Shown: positions 1 through 13,022, counted from the first letter of the stretch. The stretch is DNA of 47,776 nucleotides from Elysia marginata (GCA_019649035.1 BMAT01001012.1:94581-142356); one strand, 5' to 3'. Notes: generated by a model not told the origin, from the letters alone. Made by a program: numbers and translations.

Positions 1-671
1 TGTAAAAATTGTGAAACAAAAAAGTCAGGATGTGGGGAGAAAAATAAATACATGACTGTAATGAAATATAGAAAGAATGAATGACCGACACAAATACTGG
101 AAAAACAGACAAAGAGAAAGAAAAAGAACGTTGGTGAAAAAGTACTGACGTATTGAAAAGGAGGTTCCGTAATAATGATAGCAATAACGTACGTTTACAA
201 ACCGTACTTTAAAGGAAAAATATGAAATGAAAAGAAACCTGACAACACTGAAATGTTGCAAAAAGTGAAAACTTTTAGAAAGGCATTTAAAATCTCAAAC
301 CAGAAGCAACTATTGTTGTGTAGCACGTTTCCTCCTCATTTCATGTAAATGAAGCGACATACATCTTGAAGTGAGCATAACTGCCTCAGGTAAAGTGGTT
401 TGAGTAGAACTCTTCAATAAAACTTCTTAGCGGCAAGAAAGATGTGCCTTCCAAAGGTTTAGCTGTTGTAATATACAGTTGCATCTTACCTTAATTGATG
501 AAGGGTGTTAATTTTTTTCTAGCGAAGCCTTTTAATCTTGAATACAAGGATTTCATTACGAGGCAATAGATACTCTTGTAATATCTTTGTTAAAAATATG
601 CAAAGCAGACTAAAATGAGAAACAATGTGTACTATAAATACACACTTAATTTAAAGAAAAGAAAAAAAGGA
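1..671. other. AT-rich stretch, nothing recognised
   Basis: No gene-like frame, repeat or motif cluster is visible. The 78-codon minus-strand frame at 25-261 has a composition dominated by Phe/Tyr/Ser from AT-rich DNA. Confidence 0.6.
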
Positions 672-853
672 AGTTTTGAGATTAGAAGAGAGAGAGAGAG
701 AGTAGATCACACCAAAAGACTACATGACTATTCACATACACAATTGAATATTTTTTTAAACTTCTTTTTTATTCAATTGTCTACGTGAGTAGGCATGAAC
801 ATAACTGTATCCGTTTTTTGGTGTAACCTACTCTCTTTTTTTCTCAAGTCAAG
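672..853. repeat. Long imperfect inverted repeat (foldback / MITE-like hairpin)
   Basis: The left arm (about 672-750) and right arm (about 771-853) are near reverse complements around a loop of about 20 nt rich in T (751-770). Matching blocks are CAATTGAATA at 741-750 with TATTCAATTG at 770-779, TATTCACATACA with its partner near 780-793, and AGAGAGTAGATCACACCAAA with TTTGGTGTAACCTACTCTCT near 817-836. Mismatches are scattered. The outer ends fade into GA/CT-rich sequence. The structure could be a foldback transposon remnant or a transcribed hairpin. No target-site duplication is obvious. Confidence 0.65.
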
Positions 854-861
854 AATAAGAA

Positions 862-960
862 ATAGATAGATGGATAGTTAGATAAGTGGATAGATAAAAC
901 AAAGGTAAGTAATTAGACAGACAGATAGATATCAAACATATAAATAGATAGATTGATAAA
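862..960. repeat. Imperfect GATA/GACA microsatellite
   Basis: Interrupted tetranucleotide copies of the GATA, GTTA and GACA type (tagatagatggatag, gacagacagatagatat). This is simple sequence only. Confidence 0.85.
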
Positions 961-1199
961 TCCTACTCCATTTTCGTCGCAACACAGTGTTTTATGCCGT
1001 CTCATCTGTCGGCAGCTCTTCAGGCAGATTATTTCCGTCTCTCCTTCTTAAAGCGGTTCGCATTTTTTCGTTAATTAGTATATAATTTCTCCGGTATGTT
1101 AACGTTGACAAGATTTTCCTCCTTTAGTTAATAGTAGAGTACTTTGGCACTATTTCTCTGACAGACGTAGGTTGCATTTCTTCAATGTTGTTGAATAAC

Positions 1200-1230
1200 A
1201 GATAGTTAGATAAATAGATAGATAGATAGC

Positions 1231-1276
<46 letters not shown>

Positions 1277-1292
1277 AACAGATTGATAGGTA
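1200..1292. repeat. (GATA)n microsatellite
   Basis: About 20 tetranucleotide units, the purest part at 1222-1264. The minus-strand open frames here encode SIYLSIYL-type repeats and are artefacts of the repeat. Confidence 0.95.
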
Positions 1293-2129
1293 GGACAGTA
1301 GACGATGACTAGAGAAATTAATGATACATATATACTGCATAATCGGAGATAAAGAATGAAAGGCAAATGAAAAGAGAGAATGACGATGAAAAGAAGAACT
1401 AGGAAGAGAAAAAGAATGCAATTTTTGACGGGATAGTTCGACACTACGACAGGAAAAAAGCAAAACGCAGTGGTCTATCAAAAGATATATTTTCAAATAT
1501 ATTCACAAAGTTGAATTAAAACGTATCAAATCATAGGGAAGGAAAGAAAGACAGGGAGCACAGAGAGATAGAGAGAGTATGTAGAGGGGAGAGGAGAATG
1601 ACTGAAAGAGAAAAAAATAACATGACGTCTACCCGAAGAAAAACAAATAATAGCGAACGTTTTGCTTGCATAATAATGTACATAAAAGATGCTCAAAGCC
1701 ACTTTCTCAGAGAGGTGTATTTTCTTTCCCAATAGAGGCAGATTGTGTTGAGCTGAGACTTGTTAACTTACCAATTTCCTTGCTTATTCTTATTAGTTGA
1801 AAAACATTCTGATGAAGCAATTAGGTGAGCCCGAGTGACGATCAGGAAGACGAGCGTGATATAAAAAACCTCAAGATTATTAAATCCATCAACTTATATT
1901 TTCTTGTAAAACAACTTCATAACGTGACTCCAGTGCAGCATCCGAAAACAGCAGCTTTAATCATTAGAAAAAACAAACAAGTATCAAACGCATTGGACTT
2001 ACAAGGAGATCAAGAGACATGGATCAACCTATCACAAAACAGCTCTTTTTTTTATCTTTCTCACTTTTGCATAAATATTGTTCCTAAACGCTCAAGCCTG
2101 TGCAATACAAACATATAATTTTTCATTTT
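1293..2129. other. AT-rich stretch, nothing recognised
   Basis: The region contains short purine-rich patches (1540-1610), and frames such as 1825-2118 with no family resemblance and no coding-like composition. Confidence 0.55.
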
Positions 2130-2139
2130 GTTTCGGCAT

Positions 2140-2570
2140 AAATTCAATGGCAAATTTCCGGATTTACCTCGCTAGGTGTCTTACATTTCTCAACATCACA
2201 GAGTCAGGAAAACATGATGCACCATAGCGATGATAGTAACCAAATGGGGAAGCAGCACTGCTAGAACTCTTGGCTTTGTTTTCATTTCTCCGCCGAGGCG
2301 AATCCGATAGCTACATTTAGTGAGTGGGGCTTGTTTGGGGATACATGTAAAACACCAGGCCGGCTGAGTTGCCGATTTGGCTGCAAAATATAACGAGTTT
2401 AATCAGAAAACATGAGCTCGACACACCCAAACAAAACCTGGCGCCTTTCATCAATGATATAATGCCGGATTGCATTTCACAAGGACGTAATGATTGGACA
2501 CTTATTTTGAAACTTTTGATACGGTATATAAATACCTCCTCAGCTCCCTTTAAGTCATACTAGGACTGTA
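2140..2570. promoter_or_regulatory. Weak regulatory-looking island
   Basis: This segment is richer in GC than its neighbours and holds mixed motifs (ctccgccgaggcg, forkhead-like ttgtttgg, paired AT-rich TAAT-type sites) without simple repeats. The frame at 2369-2563 has no recognised domain. The call rests on composition alone. Confidence 0.2.
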
Positions 2571-3089
2571 AAATGACACATGTCCCGGGTATAGACTGAT
2601 ATTAAAAGTGGAATTTTAAAAGATATGAAGTTGTGTCAATTCTTTAATTCTTTAAATGTTTTACCTATCAAGCTCTTCCCTATGTACACCACCACCAACA
2701 GCCATACATGCAGTCCGACAAAAAGGATAGAAAACACACACATTATTTTGAAATAAGGTACTCTCTTTGAAACTACTTTTTTCTTTAGGAAAAGTTTTTG
2801 TACACAGAAATATATTTATGACGGAGAACTAAAGATAGTTTTGTATTCATTATCAGCATTTGCATGGGAAAATAGTTTTTTCTTTTAATTTTTAACATCG
2901 TTCGTAAAATGATACACACACATACACCCACACACCTAGGACTATCTTTTTACACAAAGTGAAATGAAAACACATGCAAAAATGTTCAAATACTCCATTC
3001 CGCTACCTTGAGTTACCAAGAATCATGTGCGATTTTTTAAAGAGGAAAGAGTTAAAGTAGTAGTTCCTGTAGATACAGATTTAGTTGTA

Positions 3090-3440
3090 TAGACCATCAG
3101 TAATTAGCGGTCGTGCGGTTTGCCTAGGTGCCTGGTTCAGACTTTCTCTCTCAGCGACTCACATCAGGCCAGTGTGGCCGGCAGCCCAGCACAGCTAGCG
3201 AGGTTCTAGAGAGGTTGGAGGTTGGAGCCAGTCGAGTGACGCGTCGCGGCCAAACAAGGTTAGATGTACTGAGAAAATAAACCCAGGGAGCGCAGCCAGT
3301 TTACGCTCTTAATAATTGGCCTCATGAGACTTGCTGGATCAGATTTAAAGATGGGGATAATGAGGTCACGAATGAGAGCATCAGATGAGAGACGATAGCA
3401 ACTTTATCATAATCTAGAAGACGAGATAATTTTATGATTG
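3090..3440. promoter_or_regulatory. Candidate regulatory island with homeodomain and nuclear-receptor-like sites
   Basis: This is a locally GC-rich segment within AT-rich DNA. It carries TAATTA at 3101-3106, TAATAATTGG at 3310-3319, an AGGTCA half-site at 3363-3368, and several GGTTGGAG/GCCAG blocks. No open frame of note is present. It looks like a conserved non-coding element, but no alignment was possible. From 3450 to 4990 I see only AT-rich sequence. Confidence 0.3.
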
Positions 3441-4994
3441 TAATTATGGAAACATACCAGGGGATACCGGGAAGGGGATGGGGAGTGGAGTAACAAAATC
3501 GGGTGTATGGTAAAGGTAACTTGGATTATTATAGGCCAAAGGGATATTCCGCCGTTTGATGGTGTAAAATAGAGGAAGTGTTACACGTAGCTTCCTAAGA
3601 GTAAGATAATATTAAACTTTTGGACAAAAATTAATATTCAAAATGATGAATGAACAGCACAGGCAAATTGATAAACAGAACGATACATAGTTACTGGTCG
3701 CTAGCTAAATAGATGATAATATAAAAATACATTTAATTTTTCATAAAATACACCTAAAGACATTCACGAGGTTCTTACGAGGGGTAATTTTGCAATACTT
3801 CTACCATATTTTTTTCTCGTTGCCAATCCTTTTTACTTTCAACGCAGCAGCGTTCGCCTGGTGATGAAACTACAGACCATCTCAAATGAGACGGTTTGGA
3901 GTCCCGTGCAATGGTTTGAGTTTGTTTGGCAGTTAAAGTATTGGCTCGTCTTTTACCACAATGACATACTGCATTGATGAAAAGTCAAAATATGAAACTT
4001 CTTGCAGCCAGTTAGGATCAATAGGATTTCGCAATTTTTACTTTTCAAGGAGGCGATATTTGAAAGAAATACTTTCCTAAGATTCCAAATTTTAAAAATG
4101 GCAATAACTATCAAAACTCGGCGCTAAGCTAAGCTTAATAATATGTTATAAATTCATAAGGAGAAAGGAGAAAATAATCTACCCCTAGAAGGTATAGCTA
4201 TGCTCTTTTTAAAGTTTCTTACATCCCACTAATTTGGAGTGTTCGAGAGCAAATAGTTTTAACATTGAAGATTATAAACAAGTACACTCTATACACCAAT
4301 ATAGCCTATACTAAACGTTTTCCAAAGTTTGCTCACTGAAAGAGGAGGATAGTTGCATTTTAGAGAGTCAACATTCTGACACTGCACTGCTACCACCCCC
4401 TTTCCTTGGCACTGCCAAAAAAACATCTCAACTTCTGAGTTGATTCTTGCTTGAATCTTGAGAAAAAAATCTCCTCCTCCCTCCACACATAATGTCGAGT
4501 CAACCACGCAAATCCTCCCACAGCATTAGTTAGCCTGGAGAGACGTTCAAAGAGAGATAAATCTTGATGAAGCCAAGTTGGAAGGTTTTCAGCTGAACTT
4601 TGATTTAGAGAAGAGCTTACTTCCGGGCCTGAGAGAGTTGATCACCTACCACCGCTCTCCAAAAAAATGTGTGTGGATCATATTTAATAGGCTCACCAGG
4701 CATAAACAATGTCGATGGATCGAAGAAATAAAGACAAGAATAAAAATGCTACTAAAAATGCGCTTAATCCCATAACATAACCATAAATATGAAAAAAAAA
4801 CTTCTACGGAAAGTTAGAAGGTGAGTTATAGAACCCAGTATTGTAATGAAGTATTTTCACAAAGTCGTTTATTCTTTTTTTTCTACACTATAAGTTAATG
4901 CATGATTCACTGCATCGATTCTATAATGGGTTGTGATAGCGTTCATTCAAAGAAGTTTTATGTTCGTGTTCGCTTTTTAAAGAGGAGGGGGGTT

Positions 4995-5080
4995 AGTCAC
5001 AATGTTAGTTAGCGCGTTGAATGTGTGGTGTAGCAGTTGACTGCCTTTGTGGTTCGATTCCTACCATTGGCTAATTTTGT
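4995..5080 (+). repeat. Degenerate tRNA-derived SINE-like promoter
   Basis: An exact match to the RNA polymerase III B box, GGTTCGATTCC, lies at 5051-5061. It is preceded at roughly tRNA spacing by an A-box-like stretch (gttagttagcgcgttgaa). The whole does not fold into a tRNA cloverleaf, so a decayed SINE is more likely than a tRNA gene. Confidence 0.35.
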
Positions 5081-5589
5081 TATTGTCCTTGAAGGAAATA
5101 TATCGTGTTGTTTGGTGCAGGGAAGTGGAAATAATGCTTTGAATCAAAAGCGAAAGGTCTTCTAAAGTACCATTGCTTCGTGCATTTAATCTGCAGCCTT
5201 CAGAAAAAAAACTTTGGTGAATATTTTTTTCAATAATAAGAATTCTTTCAACTCAGTTTTGAATTTGACTGTTTTTACCAGTTTACAAAACCTAATAGGA
5301 ATGCGTGATAACTGTTTTTCATTTGTGAAACCAGTTAAAAATATCTTATGATAAAATTGCGTCATTTTTATACCGTATAAACGTTGTTCTTGTCTTTCAA
5401 AATCTTCCTACAACTATTTTCCCCATAGACCTCACAGTTTAAGCGGTTTTCTTTCAGAGAGATTTGCCGATCTACCGAGTCAATACCCTTTGATATATAA
5501 TTATATTATATATTTTTTTAAAAATTGATTTTAATACCAGGTTACCTGGTTACACGTATTTTATTATAATAAATTAATGTTGCGATGTC

Positions 5590-6230
5590 ATGCGCAACAA
5601 AAGGGAAAATTCTTTGATAGGGTCTTATTATGGCGAGGGTGATTGCGATATGAGGTATTCTCCTTGCGTTACTAATGACTATCTTTTGCATGTAACCAAG
5701 AGCTCAGGTTTCTCTAGCCCAGCTCACGGAGTCAATAGACCAGGCCAGGCTGTTCCCTGCGCGCGCGCACTCACAACTGCACATCATATTTCACGCCGGC
5801 GCCGTGGAGCCATCACCACATCAAAACTGGTCTCAGCCTCCTCCACTCTATTCGCGTACAATCTTGGGCTCCATCACCGCCCATCATCATTCACTCCCGC
5901 ATCCTGAAGCTCCTTCGCATTGCCGGGGCTATTATAGTCGTAGCAGTCATAATAATCCAGCTCCACGCTTTTGCACTTTCGCAGAGCAGCTGTCAGATGC
6001 GGCGAAATGGATGATAACTTCTGTGCTTCCCATCAAAATTCCATAATGCTAGGATTGAGTAGCAAATTAATTATAGGTAAGCCTAGGGAGGGTGGTCGGG
6101 CTCCAAACAGTAGGGAATTCGTGCGATTTGACGAGGGAATCTATTACAATAGGCGAGCTTTGAGAATTCCACATACTGGCGATCCACTCATTTTTTCTGC
6201 TTGGAATAAAAAAAAATAACACTTCGGTAA
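5590..6230. promoter_or_regulatory. Candidate regulatory island (GC-rich, CpG-containing)
   Basis: This is a GC-richer block with CpG runs (gcgcgcgcac at 5761-5770) and a run of short overlapping open frames that share no family resemblance. It contains ATTTCACGCCG at 5788-5798 and a following ATCACCACATC segment that recurs near 35.4 kb. Overlapping open frames in GC-rich non-coding DNA are expected. A non-coding regulatory element is the simplest reading, although an unrecognised exon cannot be excluded. Confidence 0.35.
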
Positions 6231-6564
6231 ACCTCACTATTTAAATATCCTAGCAGCAAACATAGATCCTTTATTTTCAATGCCCATGAATTTGAGTTTT
6301 ACTTTGATTTGTCAGATTTCCTTTTTTAATAAAAATAACATAACGTCAGCTATTAACATAACTTTTAGTAATTTTTATTACTTCTTTGAATTTTATGTTC
6401 TTTTAAACCCCTTAAAAGATCGCCATTTCACTTTTTTTTTTTACAATTTTTAATACTTTCCCCGTGTGTGTATGTATTTATCCTTAAATTTGCCTGTCTT
6501 CTGTAAGAACTTTTAAAGGATCTTTGCAGTGAAAACAATCCTCATAAGTAAAAGTGCACAAAAA

Positions 6565-6660
6565 ATGGAGAAGGAGGAGTTTACCTGCTATGGGATTCGA
6601 ACCTAGATGTCACGTATTTTGGCATAGTAACCACTTTGAAACTTGTTAAAGGCATAGCTA
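6565..6660 (-). repeat. Degenerate tRNA-derived SINE-like piece
   Basis: On the minus strand an exact B box, GGTTCGAATCC (6593-6603 on +), is preceded by an A-box-like caaagtggttactatgcc at the right spacing. The T stem is not fully paired and no acceptor stem forms, so it is not a functional tRNA gene. Confidence 0.42.
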
Positions 6661-9210
6661 AAATTATTTCATTACTGCGTTTCTGAGGCATAGTTTTATT
6701 TGAAGCCTCACTTAAGGACCGCAAATTTAATTTTTCAAATATTGAAAATACGTGAAGTATGCATAGTTATTCTATTTTACCCTTAGTCTTAACTCTATTT
6801 TTCAACTCTTCTGTCTATCCTTCTTTTAGTTTGTTTGTTTGCCTGTCTATTTTATCTGCTAGCCTTTTTTCTTTTTTTTTTGCACATTTCTTTTTGAGCC
6901 TTTTGGAACATTGTATATATTTGTTGCACAAGAACCTAAAAACTTTATTATCCATTGACAATAAAACATACTGTTTTCTTAATCCTTAATCCTTATTCAA
7001 CATCAAAATCTAACCTCCTTCCTAATCACACATCTCACCTTTCCTTTTGATTTGAATATTGAGACCTTCAATATTAAAGACGCTTTTATGCGGATTTTAT
7101 TCACTTAATCCACCGCTGCAGCTAAGTTGATTTGATTCCTCGTCTGTTTCGGTCCGAACTGCTGGCGTTTATGATCCGACAAATCCTTCCATCTCTCTTA
7201 CATGCACATCAGGAATGTGTTATAACGCAGAGTTCATGTTATTATTAGTCTGTTACAAGCGTATCGTATAGCAAGATGTAATCCCGACAACGATTTCTTG
7301 TAGCTTTACATCAACATTTTTATCGCTCGGAGTGTTTTCTTGCGCTTAACATCGACTTAACATAGGCTTCCTCGTTCGTCATTGTAATCGAAATGCTGTC
7401 TGCCAAAAGATAGACTTCTTATAAAGTTTCAGCTAAACGTAATAAAGACATTTCATTACAAATTGATCATATTAGACAAAGAAATGACTGCAAAACAAAA
7501 CCATAACAAACAAGCAAACTCCGCAGCATTGATAACAACTTTTTTTTAATGAATTTTTAGAGGAAAAAAAGCAAAGAACAACATAGGCATCACATTTAAT
7601 GTTAGCTTGCCCTATGAAAAAAAACGAGACCAGACAACCAATATTCAAAGATTATGTTTCACAAGCATTTTCATTAGTATCCATTATCGAGCAATACTTT
7701 AAAAAAGATTGTTTGTGTGTGTATTCAGGAGGTAACCAGGTGAAGGTATACTAGGGAGAGTGTAATATGACGCTGGTTGTGAATCAAACGTCGACTAAAA
7801 ACTTTGGAGTGATTGATTATTATTTATCTTAGGCAGAGGTAAAAAAAAAAAAAAAGCAAGCGCTCACATTTTCGTTTGGTTTCTTTGTTGCAAATGAAAA
7901 GAGCGAGGTTTTTACGCCCTGGCGTCTGACTGAAATAAGTGATTTCATCCAGAACGGTAGACATTTCTTGGTTTTCTTAGCTTGCCTTTCTCCACTCCTG
8001 AAACTTATGACGAATGAGAAGTTTGTTCGTTATATTTTTTTACACTTTTGTGTTAATGAGACGCGCTGATGCATTTTTCTTGGGTGCAAAATTCTGTGAT
8101 ACTTACAGCTGACCAAACCGATATTTTAGCAAGTGCCGACATATACGAGTTTTTCTTTTCATCAAGTTTACTTACTAATATTAGAATTAAGTAAAAATAA
8201 TCTTTCTGGGGTAAGGATATTTTTAACGGGGCGAAAATTAGCAAACCTCAAAACTGTACAAACCGAGTGGACAATGTGTTTTATAACTTGTTGTTTTCTC
8301 TTTATAGAATTTTATGTAAATCTTCTCCTTTTTTTTAAATTCAAGAACATTTTTACTGCGCTCAAATAAATACAACTGATGAAACATCTGTTCCCACAAG
8401 GATTGAGAACATTGTTTATTTATATAAGTAAGTGAATCACTTAGAGTCGCGTGTTTCCCGCAGTTGAATGTTAACTAAAAGAAGAAAAAAAACGAATACG
8501 AAACTGTAAAAAATTTCAACTGTTATAAGATATTAGTAACCCAAATGAGCACTACCTTTTCGCTCCTCAAAGGTATCAAAGGTATGATTGAAAACACAAC
8601 TACCCAATGAACATTTTCTCGAGTGTCATGAGATATCACTGTATTAGTTATCAACATTGTTAGCTCAGAGAAAATGTCTGCTAATCTTTTGAGCTCTGCA
8701 TTAACTATTTACAAACCTAAACAGTATGAGGCATTAAAAAAAATTGACGAAAAGAACTTAGGCTTGAACATTTCTTTTAAGAGCTAATTTAGATCTACAG
8801 AACAGTATGCAACATCGAGAAACCAACTAACGCTTGGCAAGCATATTGTTTGAATGGGGCTTATTGTCTGAAGCGATTGAAATCAAGAGGCAGGCAAGCC
8901 ATGATTAATCAATACATAATTAGTAACCGATCAATAACAGGTATGCTGGAGGAAAATATTGTATTGACCAAATCATTGCAAATGGTTACGGCAAATCAAA
9001 AAGGGCATTTGCATCCGCAGTATGAAAAGCCTTCAGAGAACACTTTGGCCTTTGATTAGACATTCAAACAATGTTACCAACCAGACTTTTAACAAAGACA
9101 ACACAGCGAAGGCAGGGAGCCAGCATCGAGCCAGTGCGGTACAGTATTACCTCCAAGCTGGAACAAAACTGAGACTAATAATATTTTGATAATCATGTAA
9201 ATAAAATAAT
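6661..9210. other. AT-rich stretch, nothing recognised
   Basis: No repeat array or coding exon is visible. Frames at 6759-6989, 8053-8369 and 8850-9059 are short and without domain resemblance. A stretch of A occurs at 7841-7855. Confidence 0.55.
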
Positions 9211-9214
9211 GTGT

Positions 9215-9440
9215 CGTTTAATAGAACCGGCGGCTGAGTCAGTGCTGTAAATGCATTAATTATTGGTCAGGATACTGCTTCTCAATGTTGATTGTCATAC
9301 GGGAGTGGTCAATGTAGACCCTTTTGATTTCTAACGCCTAGGCTTCTGTAGTGCCAGGCGAACTAGTCTACCGTGAGTAAATGTCAAAATCCCTCTTATC
9401 TTACCTTGAATTTAGGTTGGCTGGTCCTAGGCCACCTTAG
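9215..9440. promoter_or_regulatory. Weak regulatory-looking island
   Basis: The segment contains gcattaattattggtcagg (about 9254-9272; overlapping homeodomain-type ATTA sites), followed by mixed GC-richer sequence with several AGGC/CTAGG blocks. Composition-based only. Confidence 0.2.
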
Positions 9441-10239
9441 TTAATAGATACATGTATGACAGAAAGATTTAAAGTATGAAATAACCTGTGGATTGAAGGG
9501 AAACTGGCCGAAAATGTGGTTGCTCTCACTATTCATCGTAGTAAATAAACGAGATTATTGCCAAAGCTTTTAGATTTAACTTAAACTTTAAAGGTTAATT
9601 TTATGTGAGGAACGCCGTTTATTTTGCTTTCAACAGAAAAAAATGATAGACTTATCTTGGTTAATATGCTTCTGGTTACTTGGGAAACATGTAGCGGTGC
9701 CAAGTACAGTACTAAATTGACCTACTTGAGGCGACTAGCCTAGCTTGCCTAGGTTTCAAACAAAGACCTGTTAGGAATTTGCTCTGATGCAAATCTGTGG
9801 TCACTTGACATTGCACCTTCTCTATCCAATCAACCAAATTGTGATTCAAAACGCGTGGAAAAATGATTTGATACATTTATTACTTTCACTGCTATAGGAC
9901 ATGTGAAAATAACAAATTAAGCAATACAAAAAAGTCCACCAGTTAATATTAAAATGAATATTTGCAAACAAAAAGTCTTAATACGTGTGATTAATGCACT
10001 AAAAACTTGCCATTTCAAGGTATTGCCATTCCTTATAACTCTTAAGGTTATGGCAATTTTGCAGGATTAACAAAAAGAATATTTATGCACTGGATCTTTT
10101 ATGTTACTGTTTAGCCAAATTAGAGAACTGGACCAATCCCTTGTGCGTAAGGAGTTCACCAGTTCGTGAACTGGCTACATTAAAAGCCTCCGAAGAAAAT
10201 GCCATTTTCATGTTCTTGGCAGATGCAAGAAGGATTCGC

Positions 10240-10700
10240 GAAGCATGTTGATCTGCTCTCTGCATGTCTTGCAATGCTTCCTTATTATACTCGGCCCCCG
10301 CGCTATCCCACATCTCCCATTATTGGCAGCAGCGGGACAGCGAATAAATGTTATTTAAAGCGCCGCGTACAGAATTGCGACAAGGAGCAATGTCTTGGGG
10401 ACCGGTTGGTCACGTTATATGCAGATCTGCCCGGGCGCACCGCGAGGCCCATTCCAATACAATGACTGGACAACTTACAATCACACAAAATGAATAATTG
10501 ATAGAGTCCGCAAGCCTGCGCCCAGAGCCTCCGTGTTTCTATTGCATTTATCGCCGTTGTCATCGGGGTAACAGAATACATTGGATTAGCAATTACGGGT
10601 CTCAGTGGTGGGAATAACATTGAACGTCCTGGCGGTCTTGGCATCGGTCTGGGACTCGCTAGTCGCCGTGGAGATGTCTAGTCCTGATCTTCCAATAACT
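10240..10700. promoter_or_regulatory. Candidate developmental enhancer island
   Basis: This is one of the clearest GC-rich islands upstream of the ARID3 exons. It contains CCCATTATTGGCAGC near 10316-10330, AATAAATGTTATTTAAAGCG near 10343-10362, a Grainyhead-like ACCGGTTGGT, ACAATG (SOX-type) and tgaataattgat (homeodomain/POU-type). Short frames on both strands cross it without any recognisable family. The mixture of AT-rich factor sites within GC-rich sequence is typical of conserved non-coding elements. No conservation data were available. Confidence 0.35.
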
Positions 10701-11124
10701 CTCAATAACCCTAGTGACTCCTTGTTAATTAAACTCTCAATTTTAAACATAGTCTATTTCAACGTTCTTGCAAATAATTTGGATACGATTTAGACTAGAA
10801 AGAAAAGTCCGTGCGAATACAAATTTTCCTACAGTAAAAACGAACTGTATAGCCTCCCATTAAAACAACTAAGGAATGCACAGCAGACACCCAGCTTTTA
10901 CAACTTACGTAGGGGCAAAACAACTCTTGCAATAATTTTATTATGATGGAAAAAATAGTCTAAAAACATATGAAAGTTAAATATTCCTTCACATGTCTTA
11001 CAATATCGACCAAGTTTCTTTACTGCAGCAAAGGCACACTGGAAAGAAAGAGACCAAGACTTCTTTTCTTTATGTAAAATAGAAGTGATTCAAGAGCAAT
11101 CCACAAATAGGTGACTTATGACGG

Positions 11125-11195
11125 TATGAGCGAGCAAGCTAGGCTTATTTAACGTGCAACAGTGAGCAACTGGCGGTTCAAACTCCTCCCAACTC
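11125..11195 (+). repeat. Degenerate tRNA-derived SINE-like piece
   Basis: A B-box-like GGTTCAAACTCC at 11175-11186 is preceded about 35 nt upstream by an A-box-like stretch (gctaggcttatttaacgtgc). It does not form a full tRNA. Confidence 0.33.
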
Positions 11196-11199
11196 AGTC

Positions 11200-12790
11200 C
11201 GGATGCTCGTGGTGTCGGAAAGAACTTGTCTGCTATCAGTTTCACGCCTCGCATACTCTGTTAGCTTGACACTCGAAATTCTTTGTTTCCTTCCTGCTCT
11301 GTTATCTTTGTAAATCTCCGCCTTCAAATTGCATCTCAACAATTGTTAGCCTCGATAGTCTCTTCTTATTTGCTGTTTGTTTGCCTATCTGTATGTCTAC
11401 TCCCTACTCTCTTTTGCATGTATTATTCTCAATATGAACAGCCGCTTCCCTTGTCTCCTCCCTTCCTATACCTTCTCTATATTTTTCCTAATCCCAGCTA
11501 AACTGTTTCTTCTGTTTTATCCATATCCACCCAAAGTATTTCTTGCGGCTCTATCTTTCTCCATAAATATGTTTTGCATGTATTTACATGTACATACAAC
11601 TCACATGGCGTTTTACCCTCCTCGTAAGAACCCTATCTGAGATGAGGGAACTTACTATGAGGAATGCCAGTCAATTAGGCTGTAATTATCTGGGAAAGTC
11701 CAAGCGGAAGTCAAAGATATTGCACAGTTGGTGGTGGCAGTAACAAGTGAAGGGTAGAAACCAGTCATAAGAAAGTTGATGAGGCAATAGGAAAGAGTAG
11801 CAGTGGAATAAAGTGATGTTTAAAACACGCCGACATCTATAAGATAAAAGAGTTGTTCCCATCAACATAATGTGTTCTACCGTTTTGAGAAGAGAATACT
11901 GTTAGATGAGCATGAGAACAATTTTTGTTTCTTGTATTTAGGATTGTAAATATTTGCATTGTTCACTCCTTAAGTAACACTGCGAAACCTCATATACAAT
12001 ACCACTTACCTCATATCAATGTTGATATTGTACATTTCGTCTTCACAGTATCAAATAACATCACCACCTCTAACATTTGCCACCATCATCGCCAATACCT
12101 AACAATAAACGCAGCCATCGTCATAGCCAACGAATTTTAGCAACACTATAGCATAACTTAAAGAACTACATAACTGAATTTACATGCTTCTTGACACAAC
12201 TAAGCGTATGGGATCCTGTACCGTGCTTCGCATAAAAAATCGCGCACTTCAATTTTCAGTCATAAATGCTATTTACCGAAATACAATTGAAGTACTTTCT
12301 TCGTTTTTACACAACAATAAAAATCTGGGAAAGGTTTTTTTTTATCGTACGAGCAGGAGAAAATAGCTGTTAAGAAGCTATGATAAAATTGTGGAAGAGT
12401 TAGAGAAGGGGTGGGGGATACAGGACGGCGAAAGTGGGGAGGGATTTGTAGGCATAGCCGCCAGTAGGAGGCGCGACAGTGAGTAGGGTAAACTAAGATA
12501 TCATGAAAACCAACAATCGATGATTTATCGTAGGGCAACTGTTAGGCCTGAATCAACCAATCCTTGTGTTTTGTTTCGTTTCCCGTGCGTCACGCCATTA
12601 TTGCGAGCACCGACTCCATAAGCTGTTGCTTCCTTCTTGTATACTTCTAGTTACTGCCCTTGGTAATGAAGATTTATTGGGAAGCGCTAGGATTTTGAGT
12701 CTCTTTGATTTATACACGCCAATAGTTTTTGTTTTTATAAAAAATAGAATGAGAGATGACGGCAACATAATATAATTTAAAGCATTTCCC
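11200..12790. other. AT-rich stretch with short frames, nothing recognised
   Basis: Several 60-90 codon open frames occur here on both strands (11283-11640, 11925-12140, 12184-12538, 12566-12775), but their composition follows the base content and none resembles a known family. Confidence 0.5.
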
Positions 12791-12814
12791 AATGGATTTT
12801 AAAGAGGACAAAGG

Positions 12815-13022
12815 GGGAGACAGACAGAGAGCGAAAGTGAATGGGAGAGAGAGAGAGAGAGAGAGANNNNGAGGCAGAGAGAGGGAGAGAGAGGGAGGAG
12901 GAGAGTCCACTCTATACCTCAATAGATCTTCGAAATACATCCCTTGTGAGTTAAGTGTAGTCCAATTTACTGAGAGGGAGAGAGAGAGAGGGAGAGAGAG
13001 AGGGGGGGGGAGGGAGACACAG
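12815..13022. repeat. Interrupted (GA)n microsatellite with a 4-base gap
   Basis: Two GA-rich blocks (about 12815-12902 and 12970-13022) flank a unique stretch of about 70 bp. Four undetermined bases at 12867-12870 lie in the first block. The open frames here are repeat artefacts. Confidence 0.9.

Noticed and set aside
1124-1496. Minus-strand SIYLSIYL-type frames
   Set aside because: Produced by the (GATA)n microsatellite.
5225-5450. Possible second retrotransposon tail on the minus strand (a weak FCKLVKTVKFKTELKEFLL-like reading)
   Set aside because: Only a short, frame-broken resemblance to a reverse-transcriptase C-terminus. Not enough to call.
5590-6219. Run of overlapping + frames as an upstream coding exon
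   Set aside because: None encodes the expected first ARID helices or any known motif. GC-rich non-coding DNA easily gives such frames.
5051-6603. tRNA genes suggested by exact B-box sequences GGTTCGANTCC-type
   Set aside because: Neither locus forms an acceptor stem or a complete cloverleaf. Decayed SINEs explain them better.
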